Shown: positions 1 through 6,893 of the stretch, one piece after another
Position numbering within the stretch: the first letter of the stretch is position 1
Layout: every line of letters starts with the position of its first letter
Assembly: GCF_020193655.1 (NCBI RefSeq)
Contig: NZ_JADYVE010000005.1
Coordinates: 1 to 64,000, forward strand
DNA from: Ensifer sp. IC3342
Lineage (GTDB): Bacteria > Pseudomonadota > Alphaproteobacteria > Rhizobiales > Rhizobiaceae
DNA: 64,000 nucleotides
Direction of reading: 5' to 3'
Position numbers and translations under genes: made by a program
Notes under the pieces: model-generated
What the model was told of the DNA's origin: nothing
Databases searched by the model: none
What the model saw: only the letters and a program-made list of their open reading frames with translations

Positions 1-1
1 C

Positions 2-112
2 GACGAGCGTAGCGTCGAGGCGACATGGCGGCGCGTCGGCGACGTTCTCAAGGCGTTCAGCCCGCACGAATGCGCCGCCTATCTCAGGCATTCAGGATAC
101 GCTTCAACATAG
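2..112 (+). mobile_element. C-terminal end of an IS630-family transposase (partial)
   Basis: Reading from base 2, the first 36 codons before a TAG stop encode a tail that fits the DDE transposases of the IS630 family: an EATWRRVGDVL block, then FSPHECAAYL and a final SGYAST. The rest of the gene lies outside the window, so it is unknown whether the element is intact. No terminal inverted repeat was recognised in the bases just after the stop. Its place next to the replication cassette suggests an insertion in the flank of repC. The call rests on recalled family endings, not on a search. Confidence 0.7.
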
Positions 113-632
113 GTCTGACAGACTCTAGAAGCATACTCTGAGAGGCGTGGAGATCCAGCCAACGAGGCAACGGCCCCCGAAGCTTGAGCTGTGCCCGCTG
201 ACTTTCGTGTAGCCAAACTGTGGAGGGCCGAGCCGCCACAACCGTTGACAGCTGTCAACTTCGAAAATTTGTCGGTTTCCTGAGGGTCGCTGCCCTCGCT
301 CGCAGTCGGCTGCCGACGAGGCGGGGACGGCGCCTGTTTTTGGTTGTCCGAGGTGTCGGAAATTACGGGTGAGATAGCTTCCGCAACGTGCAATTAAAGT
401 CTTTTTTGCCAATACGTTACGATAGACGCAGAATCGTTAAGAAACGGCCACCAGACGACGCCAAAACGCGAATCCAGGCGAATCCGTCAGGCAAGCGAGT
501 GTCGGATATTCTACGCCTCAAGGCAATGCTTCGACATGACGCGATCTCAGGACAGCGTGACATTGCCCCTGCCCCGTCTCTCGCTGCAGTGGGCCGAAGC
601 AAAAGTCGCTTTCTCCCGACGGATCTGCCTTC
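113..632. other. Intergenic region downstream of repC with one parS-like palindrome
   Basis: No convincing gene is present. Short open frames on both strands lack ribosome sites and recognisable products. The one clear structure is the perfect 16-bp palindrome at 244-259, annotated separately. This space separates the IS630 tail from the repC stop codon. Confidence 0.6.
244..259. promoter_or_regulatory. parS: Candidate parS partition site downstream of repC
   Basis: GTTGACAGCTGTCAAC is a perfect 16-bp palindrome and fits the GTT-N4-GC-N4-AAC pattern described for RepB-binding parS sites of repABC replicons. parS sites downstream of repC are known in this family. The central bases differ from the palindrome upstream of repA, so at most one of the two sequence types may be the cognate site for this RepB. 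Confidence 0.5.
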
Positions 633-1940
633 CTAACTCGCAAAGGCCACTCCTCCACTTCCTTTTGCACGGCTCAACGCGACGACCATTGGGGCAATCG
701 AAAATTCCTGCCGTCGCGCCCGTCTGGTGAGTTCACGCAGGTAGCCGCCCGGCGATGTGATCTGCTCGGCTCTTTCCAGGATGCAGGCGACGATGGTTGC
801 GGCGTTCTCGCAGCCAAGGACGGAGCAGGCTTCGTCATAGGCATCGGCGCTGACATTGAGCATGGAGCGGACGACGATCGCCGCCGTCATCAGATCCTTC
901 CAACTCAAAATCCGGCCAGAAGGCCCATAGTCGGCGATCTGTGGGCAGGCTTGCAGGACGGTGGGCAGCGGGATTTCGCGGCATGGCCGTTGAGGCAGCG
1001 TACTCGAGCGATCGGCGGCGGACGGCGGTGATGCTTTTGATGACGCCAGCTTTGGTCGATGTTCTGTCAAAGCCCCTGCAGCGTTCGTTTCGGCTGCTTT
1101 CTGCAAAAACGGTTCAGGTCCATTTCCCAAGCAACGTTCAGATTCAGAAAGAGAGTCTGGATGTGAATTCTGTATGTGGCATCCATTGCGGTGATCATTG
1201 GTGTCCTTTTTTTTGGAATTCAGCAAATTTTCCAATTGGTTGGTGAGATCGCGGCGAAGACGGTCCATTGCGCCGAGAACGGCTTCGATGTCGGACGCGG
1301 AAGGCTTGCGGGGAATCTGCGCGATAAGCACTGCGAACATCCGCTCGCAGTCCTGCCAGTCGCTCTGTGGAGCGCTTTCGCGGATGAGATCCAGCAACTT
1401 GGCGAGGTCGCGCCGGCAGAGGCTCAATCGTTCACGCATGATGCGCAGATGCTGGCGTTCGGCGGCGAGCTCCGCGGCAGTGGATTCGATTTCGGTCGCA
1501 CGTGCGATCAGCGGAGAGAGATCGAACCCGAAGGCTTCTCCGACGGCACCGCTGTGGCTTCGCCGAGCGTAGCGTTTGCCGTTCGGGCTGTCGCGCCGAA
1601 GGATCAAGCCTGCCTCGACGAGAGCGGCGAGGTGGCGCCGTAAGGTCGTTCCGGCCATGCCATGCGCTCGAAGCGAAAGCTGGGCATTCGACGGGAAAAC
1701 AACAAGGCCGCTGGCGCTGGACAGTTCGGTACCGGGGTAAAAGCTCAGCAGCGCGTTCAGCACCGCCAGCGAGCGATCGGAGACGCCAACCACGGCCTTC
1801 GCTTCGCAAAGCCATCGAAACAATTTCCATTTGTCGACCGATCGCTCCACCTGGGTGCGGCTGGCGGTGATTTGGCTTGCGAGCATGCCAAGCGTCATCG
1901 GCCGCCGCCCAAAGGGCGTCGTCACACTTCCACGTTCCAT
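633..1940 (-). CDS. repC: RepC, replication initiator of the repABC replicon
   Basis: RepC is the initiator protein that binds the origin lying inside its own gene and starts plasmid replication. The 435-residue length is normal for the family. The N terminus carries the family-typical SVTTPFGRRPMTL stretch, followed by a winged-helix region with the TTLRRHLAALVEAGL recognition-helix segment at about residues 97-112. A variable linker occupies about 245-330 and a conserved C-terminal domain follows. It is the third gene of repA-repB-repC on the minus strand, separated from repB by about 155 bp that encode the antisense regulator RNA. The ATG at 1940 matches the usual RepC start. No truncation or frameshift is visible. 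Confidence 0.95.
   Translation of the reverse strand: MERGSVTTPFGRRPMTLGMLASQITASRTQVERSVDKWKLFRWLCEAKAVVGVSDRSLAVLNALLSFYPGTELSSASGLVVFPSNAQLSLRAHGMAGTTLRRHLAALVEAGLILRRDSPNGKRYARRSHSGAVGEAFGFDLSPLIARATEIESTAAELAAERQHLRIMRERLSLCRRDLAKLLDLIRESAPQSDWQDCERMFAVLIAQIPRKPSASDIEAVLGAMDRLRRDLTNQLENLLNSKKKDTNDHRNGCHIQNSHPDSLSESERCLGNGPEPFLQKAAETNAAGALTEHRPKLASSKASPPSAADRSSTLPQRPCREIPLPTVLQACPQIADYGPSGRILSWKDLMTAAIVVRSMLNVSADAYDEACSVLGCENAATIVACILERAEQITSPGGYLRELTRRARRQEFSIAPMVVALSRAKGSGGVAFAS
1130..1255. other. oriV: A+T-rich stretch inside repC, probable oriV
   Basis: In repABC plasmids the origin lies within the central part of repC and coincides with an A+T-rich patch. Here the patch includes a T8 run and the segment around 1199-1245 (TTTTTTTTGGAATTC, then AAATTTTCCAATTGG), clearly richer in A+T than the roughly 62% G+C surroundings. 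The placement follows family knowledge. The exact boundaries are a guess. Confidence 0.45.
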
Positions 1941-1999
1941 TTTTCTTCACCTTATCCAAGGCAAAAGAAAACCGTTCGCCGAAACGACGTCAAAAACTC

Positions 2000-2084
2000 T
2001 TGACACTGATTCGCGGAAATGGGATTCTCAGGTCGCTACACGAGAGAAGGGTTTCCGCAGCGCTAGTCGTTCGGAAGCCTTTTT
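2000..2084 (+). ncRNA. Antisense counter-transcribed RNA (ctRNA) of the repB-repC spacer
   Basis: The spacer holds a promoter facing opposite to repABC: TTGACA at 2000-2005, a 17-bp spacer, and GATTCT at 2023-2028. About 20 bases past the predicted start comes a terminator hairpin, GGTTTCCG (2050-2057) pairing with CGGAAGCC (2072-2079) with one G-U pair, then a T tract from 2080. The predicted RNA is about 50 nucleotides, starting near 2035. In repABC plasmids such ctRNAs pair with the repC leader and lower RepC synthesis, acting as the main incompatibility and copy-number determinant. Confidence 0.8.
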
Positions 2085-2096
2085 CTTTTGCTCTGT

Positions 2097-3101
2097 TTAA
2101 TCTCCTGTTTCCTGTTGGTATTCGAGGTATAGAGATTGCAGCCTCTGCCTCAGGAAATCGGCAAAACCCGGCGCAATCTTCCTGTTGAAGGTAAGAGTCG
2201 TTTCTGACTCTGTCTCGCGGATGCGTACGGGACGTGTGCGGTCGGGCGCAATCCAGGCCTCGACCTTTGCGCGCTCCTTGGCCGTACTGAGGAAACTGAA
2301 CAGCTTCTCGAAGCGCTGATCGCTTTCGCCGGCCGGAAACTCGGTCTTTTCGACAAATTCGAGCGCTCGCGATCGGTTGTCGTCGAGATCGATAAGATCA
2401 GCCAGTTCCATCCATCGCCGGCGTCCAAAAGTGGGGGCGGCACCGACCGCCTCGATCACTTCGACCGGCAGCCGACGCACCACCGTGATCATTTTCGAGA
2501 GCGCCGCCTTGTCGACGCCGAGCGACGACATGATGATCTCGCGGGTGAAACCGCGATCTTCGAGCCGCGTCGCAAACAGCGCACGCTCGATGAAGGAGAG
2601 ATCTGTGCGGGCGTTGTTCTCCTGCCCCTGGGAGACGACGAGCTGTTCGTCGCTGAGATGGCGAATGACCGCCTTGACCTTCCCGCCAAGCTCGCGGAGC
2701 GCCGCAAGCCGCCGGTGACCATAGGCGACCTGGTAGCGGTCCTTGGCCGTCGGATGCGGCCTGACAAGGATCGGCACCTGTTGTCCGTGGTCGCGAATCT
2801 GTTGCACCAGTGCGGCCTGTGCCTCGGCCGTAACACCGAGCCTATCGACAACGAAGGAGGCATCGATCAGCGAAGGGTCGAGATCGACGATCGATTGCCC
2901 CTCGGCAAGCTGGCGCTCCAGTTCCTCGGCGCGCTCCACTTTCTGGGTAATATTCGAGAGTGACCGGGTAATCCCGCCGACGAGGCCGTTTGGTCGGTGA
3001 CCCTGCGCGAGGCCGGCAATCGGGCGCTCGACAGCCGGCCGCTCTCCGTCGACCGGAGCCGTCGGGCTGTCGGAAATGCCGATCAGGTTCTTGCGCGCCA
3101 T
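2097..3101 (-). CDS. repB: RepB, ParB-type centromere-binding partition protein
   Basis: RepB binds parS and, with the ATPase RepA, segregates the plasmid. The 334-residue protein opens with the MARKNLIG block usual for rhizobial RepB. It has the ParB nuclease-fold signature YQVAYGHRRLAALRELG near residue 135 and the ENNARTDLSFIERA motif near 170. A helix-turn-helix, FTREIIMSSLGVDKAALSKM, follows at about 190-210. The gene starts 3 bases after the repA stop codon, so the two are almost certainly translated together. Confidence 0.95.
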   Translation of the reverse strand: MARKNLIGISDSPTAPVDGERPAVERPIAGLAQGHRPNGLVGGITRSLSNITQKVERAEELERQLAEGQSIVDLDPSLIDASFVVDRLGVTAEAQAALVQQIRDHGQQVPILVRPHPTAKDRYQVAYGHRRLAALRELGGKVKAVIRHLSDEQLVVSQGQENNARTDLSFIERALFATRLEDRGFTREIIMSSLGVDKAALSKMITVVRRLPVEVIEAVGAAPTFGRRRWMELADLIDLDDNRSRALEFVEKTEFPAGESDQRFEKLFSFLSTAKERAKVEAWIAPDRTRPVRIRETESETTLTFNRKIAPGFADFLRQRLQSLYLEYQQETGD

Positions 3102-3104
3102 CGA

Positions 3105-4301
3105 TTACTTCCTTCCCCAGACCTTGCGGACCATCTCTTCGATCTCCGCATTGACGAGCGACAGCGAATCCATTGCCCGGTCATAGGTGCCGCGAATGAA
3201 TTGCGAGCGTTCCACCTCGTAGAGCGTCTGTTTGGTGACGCCGGCGTCCGAGATGGCAGTCGACTTCACCATGGCATTCTGGAGCATTCGGTTGCCGAAG
3301 ATCGCTCGCATGAAGCCGGTCATCTGGCTTTGGGGTCCGTCGTTCGGCTCGAAACGGGTGACCAGATAGCGCATCCAGTCGTAGCTCGTGCGCCCGCCAG
3401 CCCTTTCCACCACGGTCATCAGATCGCTCGTCATCGACAGGAACTGCGACATCGACATCACATCGAGCATCTGCGGATGCACGGTGATGAGCACCGAAGT
3501 GGCGGCGCAGAGCGCCGACATGGTCAGAAAGCCGAGCTGTGGCGGGCAGTCGATGACGACGATATCGTAGAAACTCTCGATCTCGGAAAGCGCCTCGCCG
3601 ATTCGCGCGAAGAACAAGGTTTCGGCCGATCCGCCGATCATTGCCTTCGGCGTCTCGTGTTCGAACTCCATCAGTTCGAGATTACCCGGGATCAGGTGGA
3701 GATTGGTGGTGTAGGTCGAGCGGACAATATCGGCGATGGGGCGCGGGTTCTCGTAGCGAATCGCGCCATAAAGGGTCTCGGCCTCGCCGACGTCGAGCTC
3801 CGGCTGGTGGCCGAAAAGGGCGGAAAGCGAGGCCTGCGGATCGAGGTCGATCGCCAGCACGCGATAGCCGCGGAGCGCGAGATATTGGGAGAGATGGGCC
3901 GAGGTGGTCGTCTTGCCCGAGCCACCCTTGAAATTCATGACCGAGATGACCTGGAGCTTTTCGCCCGGTCGGCGGTGAGGGATGTATTTTCCGGTCTTGG
4001 CGCCCTCGTCGAGCACACGGCGGATGCGATCGATGTCCTCGACGGCATACATGCGCCGGCCGTTTGACAGCGGCTGCGGCCCATGGCCTTCTGAAGCGAT
4101 CTGGCGCAGGTACCCTTCGCCGATTCCGATGAAGGAGGCCGCCTCGGCTGGAGTGAACAGCCGCATCGTTTTTTGTGCCGTCGGGGAGAAGATCTTTTTC
4201 TGATGTTCCTGCAGCTGATGAGCAAGCTCCTGAGCGTCGGCGGACAGCAGCGATGGCAAATGCTCCTGCTCCTCAAGACTCTGGATTCTCTGCTGCAACA
4301 T
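3105..4301 (-). CDS. repA: RepA, ParA-type partition ATPase and repABC autorepressor
   Basis: RepA is the Walker-type ATPase of the partition system and, in this family, represses its own promoter. The deviant Walker A motif KGGSGKTTT is visible at about residues 130-140, with DLDPQASLS and VVIDCPPQLG further on. An N-terminal MerR-like helix-turn-helix (FTPAEAASFIGIGEGYLRQ) precedes them. I place the start at the ATG at 4301, giving 398 residues, because GGAGAG lies just upstream. An in-frame ATG at 4346 falls within or next to the predicted transcription start and has no ribosome site. It leads the repABC operon. Confidence 0.93.
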   Translation of the reverse strand: MLQQRIQSLEEQEHLPSLLSADAQELAHQLQEHQKKIFSPTAQKTMRLFTPAEAASFIGIGEGYLRQIASEGHGPQPLSNGRRMYAVEDIDRIRRVLDEGAKTGKYIPHRRPGEKLQVISVMNFKGGSGKTTTSAHLSQYLALRGYRVLAIDLDPQASLSALFGHQPELDVGEAETLYGAIRYENPRPIADIVRSTYTTNLHLIPGNLELMEFEHETPKAMIGGSAETLFFARIGEALSEIESFYDIVVIDCPPQLGFLTMSALCAATSVLITVHPQMLDVMSMSQFLSMTSDLMTVVERAGGRTSYDWMRYLVTRFEPNDGPQSQMTGFMRAIFGNRMLQNAMVKSTAISDAGVTKQTLYEVERSQFIRGTYDRAMDSLSLVNAEIEEMVRKVWGRK

Positions 4302-4348
4302 CGCCCTCTCCGAAAAACTGCGCAAAATTCGACAATAAGGCCCCATCT

Positions 4349-4381
4349 GCGCAGTTATACTATGCGCCGATTCGTTGCCAA
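4349..4381 (-). promoter_or_regulatory. repABC promoter with embedded RepA operator dyad
   Basis: Read on the minus strand, TTGGCA (4376-4381) and TATAAC (4354-4359) are separated by 16 bp and place transcription start near 4347, just ahead of the repA start codon at 4301. The -10 element sits inside an inverted repeat, GCGCA (4349-4353) and TGCGC (4363-4367), with a 9-bp spacer. This is the arrangement expected for a RepA/RepB autorepression operator. The promoter is an assignment by eye. Confidence 0.6.
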
Positions 4382-4454
4382 TTTACAAACGCTTAACAAA
4401 AAGCCCGTTTATCCCGTCTGGACGTCGCAGTTTTATGAATTTCTCTGTTTAACA

Positions 4455-4508
4455 GTTGTCCGCGGTCAATTTTTGTGAGCGGTCCCGATTCGGTTGTCCG
4501 CGGACAAC
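4455..4508. promoter_or_regulatory. parS: Candidate parS sites upstream of repA (one perfect, one degenerate)
   Basis: GTTGTCCGCGGACAAC at 4493-4508 is a perfect palindrome (18 bp counting the flanking G/C) and matches GTT-N4-GC-N4-AAC. A second copy, GTTGTCCGCGGTCAAT at 4455-4470, differs at two positions. Two adjacent related copies near the replication genes favour these as the real centromere over the single palindrome at 244-259. Confidence 0.65.
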
Positions 4509-5274
4509 CAGGGCGCTGTTGTCGCGCCGGTGACTTGGCTGCGAGTCTCCGTGGCGCGTCAATTGATACGGGCAACAGGCCGAGCGCCGTGGCGGTCACA
4601 AGCCATGACACGGCTCCCAATGGGAGCGCATCCGAACGGGCAGGGGATGCGTTGTCCCGCGACAGCAATGGCTGGCTGCAGAAACATTGCTGGAAGTGAA
4701 GGAGCCCTGCTCGCGGTGAACCGGCCGACGATCACCTTGCCGACACATGGCGCCGGGGCGACGTTGCTGCATGCTTTTTGAAGCTGATGCTTTTGCCCTC
4801 ATAAACTCAGCCGAGCTGTGATGTCATTCCTGCGCTTGTCACAGGTATCCAGCAGCGCCGCGTCGGCGGCGCGAGAGATACCCCTCGACGCTACGATGGC
4901 AGCGCTTTCGTCTTGGCTTAATCAAGCCAGTTCTCTTCCGACTGTTTCCCGCCGCCCCGCCGCGAGTCATTACAGCGCGTCCGCGCCGGACTGGATTCCT
5001 GTGACAAGCACAGGAATGAGGCAAGGGAGACCTGCTGTGCCGCACCGACAAGGCAGCAATACGCTGCTGTCGTGGACTATGACCGTTGCCGCTTGGGTCA
5101 CCGTAAGACTTTGAATTTATTGAGTTCATGCTTTGGCGATCGCGGCCGGAGACGAGTGCGGTCGATCCGGAGGCGTGACGCTCGATCACGCGTCATTCCC
5201 GCCCCTTACTCAACCGTGATTGGCGCGGCATTGAGCTTGCCTCGAGCGAGTCGACCGGCGATCGGAGAGTAGGC
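4509..5274. other. Region upstream of repABC without recognisable genes
   Basis: About 770 bases separate the parS-like sites from the next candidate gene. Several short open frames exist on both strands, but none has a ribosome site with a recognisable product. No repeat, tRNA or mobile element was identified. Confidence 0.5.
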
Positions 5275-5364
5275 GTGTTAGAACATAAATTTAGTAGACT
5301 ATTGACAGGCCGCTGGATTGTGGCACCATCTTGTCTGAAAAACACGAACAGCGAAGGGCGCTGC

Positions 5365-5544
5365 ATGTTCTATCTCGGCGGAATGACGCTTGGCTATTTC
5401 GAGCCACCTGTGCCGGAGGCGGTGATGTGCAACGAGAAGGCCGCTTCTGATGTCGTCCGTGGCGATGTTTCGGCGGAGCGCGAGCGGGAGCAGGAACAGG
5501 AATGGGCCCGTGCGTTCCTGACGCCTTGGCATCTCTTCTACTAA
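5365..5544 (+). CDS. Small hypothetical protein (59 residues)
   Basis: The frame opens at an ATG 7 bases after an AGGG ribosome-like sequence and encodes 59 residues. The product starts FYLGGMTLGYFEPPVPEAV, has a charged middle rich in Glu and Arg (AEREREQEQEW), and ends in an aromatic PWHLFY. A near-consensus TTGACA (5302-5307) lies about 60 bp upstream, but its -10 partner (ACCATC, 5325-5330) is weak. No family is recognised. It could be a real small gene or a chance open frame. It stands alone between the replication cassette and the HutC-like gene. Confidence 0.35.
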   Translation: MFYLGGMTLGYFEPPVPEAVMCNEKAASDVVRGDVSAEREREQEQEWARAFLTPWHLFY

Positions 5545-5734
5545 GAGAGATCCGGCGAGGGCGTGACGCGACCTCCGTTCGCACCTCGGCTTGCGAAGAC
5601 GCCATCGCGGCGTGCCGGCGGCCGTCCCGGCAATCGTTCTCGACTCGGCCGGGTCATCGTAACACGTTGATCGTGCGGCATCCGCCGTGGAAAACCGGCG
5701 GACGTCTTCACCGGGACTGTTGCCGCGGCGGGAA

Positions 5735-6532
5735 ATGTTTAAGGTACGGGGTCAGTCATCAGCCGAGGATCCCGCCATTCCCATCGATCGTTCTTCCCAC
5801 GAGGAAAATCGTCCAGAGCAGCCGCTCTCCCTACATCAGCGGATTCTCAGTGACGTCGAGGGGCATATTCTGTCCGGCGATTGGCCGCCGGGGCATCGTA
5901 TTCCTTTCGAGCACGAGCTGACGGAGCAATATGGTTGCTCGCGCATGACCGTGAACAAGGCGCTGACCGAGCTCGTCAAGAAGGGGTTGATCGAGCGGCG
6001 GCGCAAGTCCGGCAGCTATGTCACCTTTCCGCACGTTCAGTCGGCGGTGATGGAAATTCACGACGTGAAACTTGAGGTGCAGTCGCGCGGCCTCGAATAC
6101 GGCTATCGTCTCGACGAGCGGCATGTCCGCAAGGCCGGTGCCGACGACACGGGACGCATAGACCTGCCGGCCGCGGCGCGACTGCTCGATATCACCTGCC
6201 GGCATCTGGCGAGCGGCCGGCCGTTTTGCCTCGAGGAACGGCTGATCAATCTTTCGGCGGTGCCCGAGGCGGAAGCCGAACCGTTCGATGCCGTCGCGCC
6301 CGGTTCCTGGCTGCTCGGCAAGGTGCCGTGGAGCACGGCCGAGCATCGCATCCGGGCCGTGGCGGCGAGCCGCCAGGCCGCGCAGGCGCTCGGCATCGCG
6401 GTCGGTTCGCCCTGCCTGGTAATCGAACGACGGACCTGGAGCGGCGGCGCGCCAGTCACCAGCGTTCGGCTGACCTATCCGGGCGATCGCCACGAACTGG
6501 TCGCGGAGTTTGCACCGAGTGCTATCGGGTAG
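5735..6532 (+). CDS. GntR-family regulator of HutC type (UTRA ligand domain)
   Basis: This is a HutC-like repressor. The DNA-binding domain runs from HQRILSDVEGHILSGDWPPG through FEHELTEQYGCSRMTVNKAL to GLIERRRKSGSYV, followed by a UTRA effector domain ending in RLTYPGDRHELVAEF. HutC normally senses urocanate and represses histidine utilisation, but no hut gene is nearby, so its target is unknown. The start is uncertain. I use the ATG at 5735 (265 residues), and a GTG at 5687 is also possible. Homology to HutC seems to begin about 30 residues after this ATG. Confidence 0.75.
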   Translation: MFKVRGQSSAEDPAIPIDRSSHEENRPEQPLSLHQRILSDVEGHILSGDWPPGHRIPFEHELTEQYGCSRMTVNKALTELVKKGLIERRRKSGSYVTFPHVQSAVMEIHDVKLEVQSRGLEYGYRLDERHVRKAGADDTGRIDLPAAARLLDITCRHLASGRPFCLEERLINLSAVPEAEAEPFDAVAPGSWLLGKVPWSTAEHRIRAVAASRQAAQALGIAVGSPCLVIERRTWSGGAPVTSVRLTYPGDRHELVAEFAPSAIG

Positions 6533-6762
6533 ACAGCGCGACAGACGGTGAACGGGTACAACGGCCCCCTCTGCCGTGCACTCGGCGTGGCTTTCGCGGT
6601 TCGGGTCCGCGACCTTTTCCCAAGATCGTCAATCTCAGCCTTGCGTAGCGACGGGCACGGGTGCACCCTTGGTCAAGCCTTGACCTCGCGGGGGGGAGGA
6701 CGCACGCCCGGAGGAGCCATCGATCTCCCGGCACTGTGCCTGATGTGAGGCATCTTGGTCCG

Positions 6763-6862
6763 CTGCATGGTTCCTTAAGTCGAAGCCGATTTAAGGGTAA
6801 AAACATGCAGCGATTCAAAGTGCTACAGCGCCGCGCGTCTTATCAGACGCGCGGCGCTGTAG
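6763..6862. repeat. Rhizobial intergenic palindrome, family A copy 1 (two hairpins)
   Basis: The first hairpin is bounded by CTGCATG (6763-6769) and CATGCAG (6804-6810), with an inner TTAAG/CTTAA-like dyad. The second is a perfect 17-bp stem, 6823-6839 pairing with 6846-6862 around a TTATCA loop, whose arms start CTACAGCGCC. Related copies occur at 9508-9585, 14264-14304, 29199-29301 and 45604-45660. It lies between the HutC-like and EF-G-like genes and fills most of an otherwise empty 360-base gap. It could also end transcription. Confidence 0.8.
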
Positions 6863-6893
6863 AAAACGTGTCATCGTGGTAGGAGGATCGCCG

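Noticed and set aside
4302..4346. Longer RepA beginning at the ATG at 4346
   Set aside because: That codon lies at the predicted transcription start and has no ribosome site. GGAGAG precedes the ATG at 4301.
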